Positions 1 through 6,365 of a DNA stretch of 12,531 nt are shown here, one piece after another. A program made the position numbers and the translations under genes. Source of the DNA: Magnetococcales bacterium (GTDB lineage: Bacteria; Pseudomonadota; Magnetococcia; Magnetococcales; Magnetaquicoccaceae). Every line of letters starts with the position of its first letter. Position 1 is the first letter of the stretch. The notes beneath the pieces were generated by a model that searched no databases, had not been told where the DNA came from, and saw only the letters and a list, made by a program, of their open reading frames with translations. Location: NCBI GenBank assembly GCA_015229095.1, contig JADGCE010000006.1, positions 1 to 12,531 on the forward strand, given 5' to 3'.

Positions 1-264
1 CATGTACGCCCGAAACCGCGCCAACCCCTCTTGCGTGGAGATGTCGGAGCGCAGCAGCAGCAGGGGGGCGACGCAGAGGCTGGCCAGCAGGTGAACGTGG
101 GTATCCCAATACCAGGCAATCCCCCAATAGGCACAGACCGCCAGCACCGTCTCGGCGACAGCCAGCAGGGAGAGCGTGCCCTTTTCCACCGATTCGGGGG
201 TGGAGCACCATCGCCAGCTCTCTTGGCTGGCAGGGTCTGGCAATGCCGGGGTTGCCTCGTTCAT
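1..264 (-). CDS. Partial membrane protein of unknown family (N-terminal 88 residues)
   Basis: The reverse strand is open from an ATG at 264 to the window edge without a stop, so the C-terminus lies outside. The product begins MNEATPALPDPASQES and has a soluble, Pro/Ser/Glu-containing N-terminus of about 28 residues. Two hydrophobic stretches follow: roughly residues 30-52 (rich in Leu, Ala, Val and Trp) and 57-72 (containing VAPLLLLR). The next segment is polar, with the sequence RSDISTQEGLARF. This suggests an inner membrane protein with at least two transmembrane helices. An in-frame ATG at 300 would add 12 residues (MDPSHNFLRPTP), and neither start has a good Shine-Dalgarno sequence. The gene is divergent from the TolC-POTRA gene. 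I do not recognise the family and infer only membrane location. Confidence 0.6.
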   Translation of the reverse strand, partial: MNEATPALPDPASQESWRWCSTPESVEKGTLSLLAVAETVLAVCAYWGIAWYWDTHVHLLASLCVAPLLLLRSDISTQEGLARFRAYM

Positions 265-578
265 CGGGGTTGGCCGCAAAAAGTTATGGGAGGGGTCCAT
301 TTTTTGGGAACAACAGTGCGCGGGGGAAGAGTAAAGAAAAGGGGAGAGGGTGTCAATCGATTCATAACGGGTCAATGCGGAACACTGTAGAACCACCTGG
401 CCGCAGGCGGGCGGGTCACGTGCCGCTTACCAAGCGGATGGGATGATTATGGCCGGGTTTTTGCTTGAAACGCCCTGTTACAGAAATCCAACGTTGCCCT
501 GATCCCCGCAGGTGATCGGTGCGGGCGTGGTCAGAGGGCAGAGGGAACCGATACAGGGAGGCTGGAGCCGCACACCGG
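265..578. other. Divergent intergenic region between the membrane-protein gene and the TolC-POTRA gene
   Basis: This 314-base stretch holds no convincing gene on either strand. It contains the candidate leftward promoter at 328-356. It also has a perfect 6-bp inverted repeat with a 3-base loop, CCGCTT-ACC-AAGCGG, at 423-437. A T run follows at 458-462, too far from the stem for a classical terminator. I could not identify a convincing -10/-35 pair for the rightward gene. The inverted repeat could be an operator or a chance palindrome. Confidence 0.5.
328..356 (-). promoter_or_regulatory. Candidate sigma70-type promoter for the leftward membrane-protein gene
   Basis: Read on the minus strand there is a perfect -35 hexamer TTGACA (351-356), a 17-bp spacer and a weak -10 TACTCT (328-333, 3 of 6 matches). 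It would start transcription near 321, about 20 bases before the ATG at 300 and 56 before the ATG at 264. The -35 and spacing are good. The -10 is poor, so this is tentative. Confidence 0.35.
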
Positions 579-2504
579 ATGGTCAAGACCGCGACAAATA
601 AGGCCACCCTGCATCGGGGTGTGCTGGCCTTGCTGGCTGGTTGCCTGCTGTGCGGGCAGCCGTCGGCTGCCTGGAGTTTGACGCTCCGGGAAGCGGCGGA
701 ACAGGCGGTGCGCTCCTATCCCGATGTGGAGGCGGCCGCAGAGTATGGAAAATCACTGGAACAAAGGGTGCAGCAGTCCCTGGCGGGCTATCTGCCGAGA
801 ATGGATTTCATTGCCGCATATGGCCCGGAAAAGACAGACAATCTTTCCACTCGGTCCGCCAATAAAGCCGCCGGCAGCACCCAACATGACTTGACCCTGG
901 AGCGGGGCGAAGCCGGTCTCGTCGTCAAACAACCGCTGTTTGACGGCTTTGATACCCAGGCCAGGGTGGCCCAGGCCAAAGCCCTGTTGCAGGCCGCCCA
1001 GGCCAAGCTGACCTTGACGGCGGACGCGGTGGCCCTGTCGGCGGTGCAGGCCTATATCGATCTGGTGACAAAACATATCCAACTGGAGTTGATCAAAGAC
1101 AACGTACTGTTGCATCAGCGTATTTTGGCAAAAGTACAAACCAAATTCGAGGGAGGGGCCGGCAACCATGCGGATGTTGACCAGGCCAAAAGCCGCACCT
1201 TCCTGTCCTCAGCCAACCATGCCAGCAGCCAGGCCACCTACAAAAACACCCAGGCCAAATTTTCTGAAATCATTGGGTTGCCGCCTCTGCAAGAACCGGA
1301 GATGGTGCGGCCGCAGGTCGCAGAAACCCTGTTGCCCGCTTCGGTGGAGGAGGCTTTTCAAAGGGCCCTGGCCGGCAGTGCGGAGGTAGAAGGTGCCCGC
1401 CTGGCGGTGCTGGCGGCGGAGGCCGGGGTGGAGGTGAGCAAATCTGGTTTGTGGCCCAGGTTGGATCTGGAGCTCTCCGCCACCGACAGCGTCAATGTGG
1501 GGGGCAATGAAGGGCCGAGTCAATCCATGGCCGCCCTGTTGCGCATGAATTTTAACCTGTTTGCCGGCGGCTCGGATCTCTCCAAGGTTCAGGAGCAGCG
1601 CAATATTGTGGCGCAGGCCCGTAAAAACTGGGACAAAAGCCAACGAACCCTGGAGGATAACATCCAGGAGAGTTGGAATAAGCTGCAAATGGCCCGTGAT
1701 CGTCTTCATTTCATGAGACAGCACCATCAGGTGAGTCAACGGGTGACACGCTCCTACCACGAGCAGTTCAAGATGGGCAAGCGGAGCCTGCTGGATCTGT
1801 TGAACTCGGAAAATGAGCTGTTTGCAGCCAAAAACGGTTTGTTGCTGGAAGAGTTGGCGGTCGTCAAAAGCATCTATGAACTGTACGCCCGCATGGGCAT
1901 TCTCCGGGATGCCCTGGAGGCGGAGCCGACTCCGCAGGAGGGCATACGGATCGAGAGGAGCCCGCAAGAGAGCAGCCCGGATGCCCTGGAGGTGGCTGCG
2001 GCAGCCGAGGGCAGTTCCAGTACCGGGACGGCAGAGAATAGCACTGCCCGCAACGAAGCGGTCGCCGGTGACGCCACAGAGGCCCCGCCACTGCAAAAGG
2101 GGGGGGGAACGGGCCCCATCCATCAGCCAGCCACCCCTCCGACCGTGCCAACCCAGGCGGTGGAGCGCGCACAGTCGGTTTCGGCAGGGATGCCGGAGCG
2201 GGATGCGGAGGATGGGAAGGTGTGGGAGATCCGGGTTGTCAGCCAGGTGGCGGGGAATACCCTCTTTTTTCCGGAAGAGACAAAAACCCTGACGGATCCA
2301 CTGCTGGGGAGGTCCGTGAGCAACGGGGAACTGCTGACCCTGCGGGAAAAACTTACCCTGCTCTATGTGAGCCGGGGCTATACCGCAGCGGACCCCATCC
2401 AGGTGGAGCGGTTTGCCAAACGGGGCATCGTGCTCCTGCGCATCCCGGCTTTTCGTGCCAGCACATTTCTGGACATGAGCGGACAGGGGGTTCCCTCCCC
2501 ATAA
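579..2504 (+). CDS. TolC-family outer membrane channel with C-terminal POTRA-like domain
   Basis: The predicted product has 641 residues. The frame is open upstream to a GTG at 519, but ATG 579 is preferred because it directly begins a signal peptide (basic start, then the hydrophobic VLALLAG stretch). A GGGAGG lies at 556-561, somewhat far from this start. Cleavage is plausible near residue 33 (AWS). LAGC at residues 19-22 also fits a lipobox, so lipidation is possible. Residues 34-450 read as a full outer membrane efflux domain with the usual two internal repeats, one starting at LTLREAAEQAV and one near residue 254 at SVEEAFQRAL. This family forms trimeric tunnels for type I secretion or efflux. 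Residues 451-546 are a Pro/Ser/Glu/Ala-rich linker. Residues 547-624 resemble a POTRA_2 domain: a GNTLFF strand, the YVSRGYTAAD turn and a terminal RGIVLLRIPAF strand. No partner ABC transporter or adaptor gene is in the window. The TolC call is strong; the POTRA call is by eye. Confidence 0.85.
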   Translation: MVKTATNKATLHRGVLALLAGCLLCGQPSAAWSLTLREAAEQAVRSYPDVEAAAEYGKSLEQRVQQSLAGYLPRMDFIAAYGPEKTDNLSTRSANKAAGSTQHDLTLERGEAGLVVKQPLFDGFDTQARVAQAKALLQAAQAKLTLTADAVALSAVQAYIDLVTKHIQLELIKDNVLLHQRILAKVQTKFEGGAGNHADVDQAKSRTFLSSANHASSQATYKNTQAKFSEIIGLPPLQEPEMVRPQVAETLLPASVEEAFQRALAGSAEVEGARLAVLAAEAGVEVSKSGLWPRLDLELSATDSVNVGGNEGPSQSMAALLRMNFNLFAGGSDLSKVQEQRNIVAQARKNWDKSQRTLEDNIQESWNKLQMARDRLHFMRQHHQVSQRVTRSYHEQFKMGKRSLLDLLNSENELFAAKNGLLLEELAVVKSIYELYARMGILRDALEAEPTPQEGIRIERSPQESSPDALEVAAAAEGSSSTGTAENSTARNEAVAGDATEAPPLQKGGGTGPIHQPATPPTVPTQAVERAQSVSAGMPERDAEDGKVWEIRVVSQVAGNTLFFPEETKTLTDPLLGRSVSNGELLTLREKLTLLYVSRGYTAADPIQVERFAKRGIVLLRIPAFRASTFLDMSGQGVPSP

Positions 2505-2545
2505 CGATCCCCAATGAGCGGCATGACCGGAATATCAACAGGCCG

Positions 2546-4486
2546 TCAGTTTTGCAGTGCGGTTTTCAGGCTTTGGGGCGCGCCCTCCTGCCCCATGACC
2601 TGCTGCAACGCCGCCAGGCTGGCCGAGCAGGCGGCCACGCTGGCATGATCTGCACCAAACAGCTTTTCCCGAATGGCCAGGGCGCGCTGGTAGAGAGGCT
2701 CTGCCTGGGCATATTCCCCCCTGGCACGATATATTTCCGCCAGATTGTTGAGGGTCGTTGCCACGTTGGCGTGCTCTGCGCCCAAAACCTGCTCGAAAAT
2801 GGCCAAAGAGCGACGGCAGAGGGGCTCTGCGGCATCATACTGGCCCTGGGCACGATAGAGGGCGGCCAAATTGTTGAGACTCCCCGCCACACTGGCATGG
2901 GTGGGACCAAACAGACGCTCACGAATGCCCAGCGCCCGCTGATACAGGGGTTCCGCCAGTTTGTATTGACCCTGGGCACGGTAAATTTCTGCCAGATTGT
3001 TCAGAGTGGAGGAGACGTTGGGATGCTCTGAACCAAAGACCGCCTCAAAAATATCCAGGGCCCGCTCATAGAGGGGTTCTGCCTTGCCATAATCCCCCTG
3101 GGCACTGTACAGCAGAGCCAAATTGTTGAGACTCCCCGCCACATCAGGATGGTTGCGACCCAACAGCGTCTCGCGGATTTTCAGGGCACGCCGATAGAGC
3201 GGCTCTGCCCGGTCGAGCTGGCTGCGCGCATGGTAAAAAGAGGCCAGATTGTTCAGGCTTTTGGCGACATCCACATGTTCCGGGCCCAACAGGTTTTCCC
3301 GAATGGCCAGCGTGCGGCTGTACAAGGGTTCTGCCTGCGCATATTGCCCCTGGGAATCCCAGAGTAAAGCCAGATTGTTCAATACCTGGGCCACATCCAG
3401 ATGTTCCTGACCGAACAGCTGCTCCCGGATCGCCAGGACGCGGTTGTACAGCGGTTCTGCCTCCGCGTAGCGACCCTGGGCATAGTAGAGGGTGGCCAGA
3501 TTGTGCAAAGCCGTGGCCACTTCGGGATGCTCGGCCTCCAGGAGGGCTTCGCGTATCTCCCGAACCCGCTGGTAGAGGGGTTCAGCCAGAGCGTACTGAC
3601 CTTGCATGCGATGGTGCTCACCCAGGGCGTTGAGGCTTTCCACAATTTGCGGATGGGTCGGCTCAAAGAGCTGCTCATGAATGGCCAATGCCCGTTGCAA
3701 CAGCGGTCCGGCCTGGGTCTGCTGTCCCAGGTGCCGGTGGAGCAGGGCCAGCTGGTGCAACGCGGCGGCGACCTCAGGGTGGTTGGGCCCCAGGCTCCGT
3801 TCCCGGATGGCCACTATCTGCGTATACAGCGGCACGGCCTGCCGATGCTTGCCCTGTTTGTGGTAGAGCTCTGCCAGGGTGTTCAGCGTCTTGACCACCT
3901 CCGGGTGTTCGGGGCCCAGCCGTTTTTCCCGCATCTGCAGCACCCGCTGGTAGAGGGGTTCGGCATCGGCCAGGCGATTTTGAACCCGCAACAGTTCCGC
4001 CAGATTGCTCACGCTGCCCGCCAGATCCGGATGGTCGGGAGCCAATGTCCGCTCCACAATGGCCAAGGCGCGCCGGCACAACAGTTCGGCCTGCTCATAC
4101 TCCCCCTGCGCATAGTGGAGGGTTGCCAGATTGTTCAAGCCCGTGGCCACATGGGGATGGGTGGGCCCCAGGGCCTCCTCAAAGAGGGCCAAAGCCCGCT
4201 GATAGCAGGGGAGAGCCTGGGCATGCCTGCCCTGGGCACGGTAGAGCAGGGCAAGATTGTTCAGACTGGTCGCCACGTTGGGGTAGGGGGGGGCTCCGCT
4301 CTGCTCTGCAACGGCAAGGGCCTGCTCCGCATGCTGGAGGGCCTGCTCATAGTCGCCCTTTTGGTAAAGGGAAACCACCTTTTTGTTGAGCTCTTCCCAC
4401 TCGGAGCCTCTCTCCAGGACAAATGTGGTGGGTTGGGAGAGCAAACGGTCGCGCATGGCGAACAATTTTTGGGTAATCTGTCTCAT
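2546..4486 (-). CDS. Kinesin-light-chain-type tetratricopeptide repeat protein
   Basis: The protein is 646 residues from ATG 4486 and is almost entirely TPR repeats of 42 residues. I count about fifteen units: a divergent first one (KGDYEQALQHAEQAL), thirteen canonical ones with the core LNNLA-LYRAQG-Y-AEPLYQRAL followed by a GPEHPDVA-type loop, and a degenerate C-terminal cap (VAACSASLAAL). No kinase, NB-ARC, CHAT or other effector domain is visible, nor a signal peptide or membrane segment. A cytoplasmic protein-protein interaction scaffold is therefore the safest reading; the partner is unknown. An in-frame TTG at 4534 would add 16 residues. It has AGGA at 4541-4544 with 6-nt spacing and lies 9 bases after the rlmN stop, so it is a real alternative. 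The gene is the last of the minus-strand group and converges on the TolC-POTRA gene across 41 bases with no evident terminator. Confidence 0.88.
   Translation of the reverse strand: MRQITQKLFAMRDRLLSQPTTFVLERGSEWEELNKKVVSLYQKGDYEQALQHAEQALAVAEQSGAPPYPNVATSLNNLALLYRAQGRHAQALPCYQRALALFEEALGPTHPHVATGLNNLATLHYAQGEYEQAELLCRRALAIVERTLAPDHPDLAGSVSNLAELLRVQNRLADAEPLYQRVLQMREKRLGPEHPEVVKTLNTLAELYHKQGKHRQAVPLYTQIVAIRERSLGPNHPEVAAALHQLALLHRHLGQQTQAGPLLQRALAIHEQLFEPTHPQIVESLNALGEHHRMQGQYALAEPLYQRVREIREALLEAEHPEVATALHNLATLYYAQGRYAEAEPLYNRVLAIREQLFGQEHLDVAQVLNNLALLWDSQGQYAQAEPLYSRTLAIRENLLGPEHVDVAKSLNNLASFYHARSQLDRAEPLYRRALKIRETLLGRNHPDVAGSLNNLALLYSAQGDYGKAEPLYERALDIFEAVFGSEHPNVSSTLNNLAEIYRAQGQYKLAEPLYQRALGIRERLFGPTHASVAGSLNNLAALYRAQGQYDAAEPLCRRSLAIFEQVLGAEHANVATTLNNLAEIYRARGEYAQAEPLYQRALAIREKLFGADHASVAACSASLAALQQVMGQEGAPQSLKTALQN
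2620..4420 (-). repeat. Array of about fifteen diverged 126-bp TPR-coding repeats
   Basis: The TPR reading frame repeats every 42 codons, so the DNA has a 126-bp period across almost the whole gene. Repeated landmarks include the antisense of LNNLA (as attgttgag or attgttcag) and of AEPLY (as agaggggttctgcc) at regular spacing. Individual units are diverged at the DNA level but share words of 10-15 bases. The boundaries given are approximate. Confidence 0.8.
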
Positions 4487-4543
4487 TCTCTCTGCCCTGA
4501 TTCCTGATTGAATGGCGTTTCGCTTTCCTTCCAAAGATAATCC

Positions 4544-5578
4544 TCAACAACAGCCCAGCGCCCGCAACTGCCCACAGGCCGCCCCGATATCCCCGCCACG
4601 GCTCTCCCGAATCACCGTGACAAACCCGGCGGCGCAGATCACCTCCTGAAACCGCAGGGTGCGCTCCCGGGAGGAGGGCTCGAAGGTGCAACCGGGCCAC
4701 GGGTTGAAGGAGATCAGGTTGACCTTGGAAGGGATATCTCCCAGAAAGGCAACCAGGGCCTGGGCATCTTCCAGGGAGTCGTTGACCCCCTTCAGGAGCA
4801 GATATTCCCAGGTGATGCACCGCCCATGTTTGAGGGGAAACGCCAGAATGGCCTCCCTCAAGGCCTGCACGTTGTATTTCCGGTTGAGAGGAATCAATTG
4901 ATCCCTGACGACATCCCGGACGCTGTGCAGGGAGATCGCCATGTTGATGCCCAAATCCCGACCCACCTGGACCAGTCGGGGCACCACACCGGCTGTTGAC
5001 AGGGTGATTTTGCGGGTGCCGATGGCCAGACCGGTTCCGTTCAACAGAATGCGCACGGCCTTGACCACCGCATCATAGTTGTACAACGGCTCTCCCATGC
5101 CCATCAATACCACATTGGTCAGTTTTTGCCCGCGCCGGGTCAATTCGGCACGGACAAAGGTGACCTGTTCGACAATCTCGGCAGCCTCCAGGTTGCGCTC
5201 CAGGGGCTGGGTTCCCGTATGGCAAAAGGTGCAGGAGAGGGAACAGCCCACCTGGGAAGAGAGGCACAAAGTCCCCCGATCCTGGTCGGGAATGTAGACC
5301 GTTTCGATCCGGGCACCATCCGCCAGGCCCAACAGCCATTTTTCCGTGCCATCCTGCGAGAGCTGGTGTGCCAATACCTGGGGTGCCAGGGGGGGGGAGA
5401 GCTCCTGCAGGCGACTGCGCAACCCGGCGGGCAGATCCGTCATCTCGGCGACATCCCGCGCCAGCTTGACATAGAGCCAGGACCAAATCTGCTTGGCGCG
5501 GTAGGGACGTTCCCCCCACGCTTCCATCAGGCTGTTCAACTCTTCCCAGGACAAGCCGGTCAAACGCAGAGCTGTCAT
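4544..5578 (-). CDS. rlmN: Dual-specificity 23S rRNA/tRNA adenine-C2 methyltransferase RlmN
   Basis: This radical SAM enzyme of 344 residues methylates C2 of A2503 in 23S rRNA and of A37 in certain tRNAs, using a methyl-cysteine intermediate and supporting translational accuracy. The CxxxCxxC iron-sulfur motif is at Cys112, Cys116 and Cys119 (GCSLSCTFC). The two catalytic cysteines of the family appear as Cys105 (TLCLSSQVGC) and Cys335 (DIGAACGQL). GMGEP is at 160-164 and the SAM-binding region has STAGVVP and ISLHSV. Length is normal for the family, and the protein ends in an extra Cys-Cys pair. ATG 5578 has an AAGGG upstream at suitable spacing. The gene follows ndk by 120 bases, a spacer that contains a large palindrome, and precedes the TPR gene closely, so the three may be cotranscribed. 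Cfr is the main alternative in this superfamily, but a housekeeping context and RlmN-like ends favour RlmN. Confidence 0.96.
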   Translation of the reverse strand: MTALRLTGLSWEELNSLMEAWGERPYRAKQIWSWLYVKLARDVAEMTDLPAGLRSRLQELSPPLAPQVLAHQLSQDGTEKWLLGLADGARIETVYIPDQDRGTLCLSSQVGCSLSCTFCHTGTQPLERNLEAAEIVEQVTFVRAELTRRGQKLTNVVLMGMGEPLYNYDAVVKAVRILLNGTGLAIGTRKITLSTAGVVPRLVQVGRDLGINMAISLHSVRDVVRDQLIPLNRKYNVQALREAILAFPLKHGRCITWEYLLLKGVNDSLEDAQALVAFLGDIPSKVNLISFNPWPGCTFEPSSRERTLRFQEVICAAGFVTVIRESRGGDIGAACGQLRALGCC

Positions 5579-5620
5579 TGCACGCCCTTATTGCCCAATC
5601 ATGGTGTGGTTGCCATCATT

Positions 5621-5635
5621 CTGCCCGGCGGGCAG
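5621..5635. repeat. Small GC hairpin overlapping the arm of the larger palindrome
   Basis: CTGCCC (5621-5626) and GGGCAG (5630-5635) form a perfect 6-bp stem around GGC. Its right arm shares GCAG (5632-5635) with the left arm of the 5632-5672 palindrome, so the two structures cannot both form completely. This is a visible fact; a switching role is only a possibility. Confidence 0.45.
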
Positions 5636-5672
5636 GGATCCGGAAAGCCTGTCGGGCTTGCCGGATCCCTGC
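5632..5672 (-). repeat. Long imperfect palindrome between ndk and rlmN
   Basis: GCAGGGATCCGG (5632-5643) is exactly complementary to CCGGATCCCTGC (5661-5672). Inside it, AAGCC (5645-5649) pairs with GGCTT (5655-5659) around a 5-base loop, with a single A/G mismatch between the two stem blocks. That is 17 base pairs in 41 bases. In an ndk transcript the hairpin begins 26 bases after the stop codon. No T run follows on either strand, so it is not a standard intrinsic terminator. It may be an mRNA 3' stabiliser, an attenuator before rlmN, or a REP-like extragenic palindrome. Confidence 0.8.
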
Positions 5673-5698
5673 GGTTGGGGCATGCCGGGTCTCGCGGG

Positions 5699-6127
5699 TC
5701 AGGAGCGGGAATGGATCTCCATTCTGCCGAAGAAAAAGGCCATCTCCTCGGCGGCCGTCTCCGGGGCATCCGAACCGTGTACGGCATTGGCTTCAATGCT
5801 GCTGGCAAAATCGGCGCGAATGGTGCCTGCGGCGGCATTGGCCGGATTGGTGGCCCCCATGATCTCCCGGTTGCGGGCGATGGCATTTTCGCCTTCCAGT
5901 ATCTGCACCATGATGGGCCCGGAGCTCATGTAGGTGACCAGATCGGCATAAAATGGCCGCCCCCGGTGCACGGCATAAAAGGCGCCGGCCTGGGCCTCTG
6001 AAAGATGCAGCATCTTGCTGGCAACAATCCGCAACCCCGCCGCTTCAAAACGGGCATAAATTTGACCGATGACATTTTTGGCAACGGCGTCGGGTTTGAT
6101 CATGGAAAGCGTGCGTTCAACGGCCAT
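5699..6127 (-). CDS. ndk: Nucleoside diphosphate kinase
   Basis: The 142-residue product has the normal length for this family, which transfers the gamma phosphate from ATP to nucleoside diphosphates through a phosphohistidine in the cytoplasm and so balances NTP and dNTP pools. It starts MAVERTLSMIKPDAV with the conserved Lys11. The active-site histidine is His117 within NAVHGSDAPE, followed by the usual EEMAFFF. Tyr51 lies in the FYAVH segment and the GPIMVQILEG and NREIMGATNP segments are canonical. The frame is open upstream to 6214, but ATG 6127 is chosen because AGGAGA (6133-6138) lies 5 bases before it and the protein aligns from this residue by eye. The gene leads the minus-strand group ndk-rlmN-TPR and is divergent from the secreted-protein gene. 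Its leader contains DnaA-box-like repeats. Confidence 0.97.
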   Translation of the reverse strand: MAVERTLSMIKPDAVAKNVIGQIYARFEAAGLRIVASKMLHLSEAQAGAFYAVHRGRPFYADLVTYMSSGPIMVQILEGENAIARNREIMGATNPANAAAGTIRADFASSIEANAVHGSDAPETAAEEMAFFFGRMEIHSRS

Positions 6128-6143
6128 GTGATTCTCCTGTTTT

Positions 6144-6179
6144 CCTGTGGATAAACCTGTGGACAAAAGTGGGACAAAA
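6144..6179 (-). promoter_or_regulatory. Three tandem 12-bp units resembling DnaA boxes in the ndk leader
   Basis: On the + strand the units are CCTGTGGATAAA (6144-6155), CCTGTGGACAAA (6156-6167) and AGTGGGACAAAA (6168-6179). Read on the minus strand, the first contains TTATCCACA, a perfect match to the DnaA box consensus. The second contains TTGTCCACA, one mismatch away. The third is more degenerate. They lie 17-52 bases upstream of the ndk ATG, next to an AT-rich segment (6220-6233). The repeats are directly visible; DnaA binding is inferred. Confidence 0.45.
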
Positions 6180-6189
6180 CGTGCAAAAC

Positions 6190-6219
6190 AGCATACAACA
6201 ACTTGAAACAGCAAAACAA
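6190..6219 (-). promoter_or_regulatory. Weak candidate promoter for ndk
   Basis: On the minus strand TTGTTT (6214-6219) and TATGCT (6190-6195) are separated by 18 bp, giving 3 of 6 and 4 of 6 matches to the consensus. Transcription would start near 6183, just upstream of the DnaA-box-like repeats, so these would lie in the early transcribed region. A separate TATAAA in the AT-rich segment (6226-6231) is another possible -10 but has no recognisable -35. Confidence 0.25.
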
Positions 6220-6266
6220 TTTATAAAAAAAAACGTCCATGCGGCCTGTGGCTGACTGTAAATAAC

Positions 6267-6295
6267 TTGATCTCTGCTGCGGCACCCTATATAGT
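6267..6295 (+). promoter_or_regulatory. Sigma70-like promoter upstream of the secreted-protein gene
   Basis: TTGATC (6267-6272) and TATAGT (6290-6295) are separated by exactly 17 bp, matching the consensus at 4 of 6 and 5 of 6 positions. The start would fall near 6302, giving a leader of about 64 bases to ATG 6366. It faces away from ndk. Confidence 0.5.
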
Positions 6296-6365
6296 CCAGT
6301 CCCAGTGCTCCGACGCCTGTCGGCGCCCCGTCATGATCCTCTTTTTCTGGAGAGAGAACCCTGCC

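Noticed and set aside
31..390. Plus-strand open frame at the left edge
   Set aside because: The Gln/Gly/Arg-rich translation looks like an antisense frame. The opposite strand gives a sensible membrane protein with two hydrophobic helices.
1209..2123. Long minus-strand open frame inside the TolC-POTRA gene
   Set aside because: It lies fully antisense to a well-supported TolC domain and its translation resembles no family.
2620..4420. Regular repeats considered as a CRISPR array
   Set aside because: The 126-bp period is entirely coding TPR sequence with diverged units and no spacer structure; no cas gene is present.
2222..4507. Long + strand open frames opposite the TPR gene
   Set aside because: They repeat in step with the 126-bp TPR units and are the antisense of a codon-biased repeat. 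Their translations match no family and have no good ribosome sites.
5632..5672. Integron attC or other recombination site
   Set aside because: There is no integrase, cassette or core-site pattern nearby, and the palindrome lies between two housekeeping genes.
6128..6365. Chromosomal origin in the ndk intergenic region
   Set aside because: There are only two good DnaA boxes and one short AT-rich segment, without typical origin neighbours. A regulatory site is a more modest reading.
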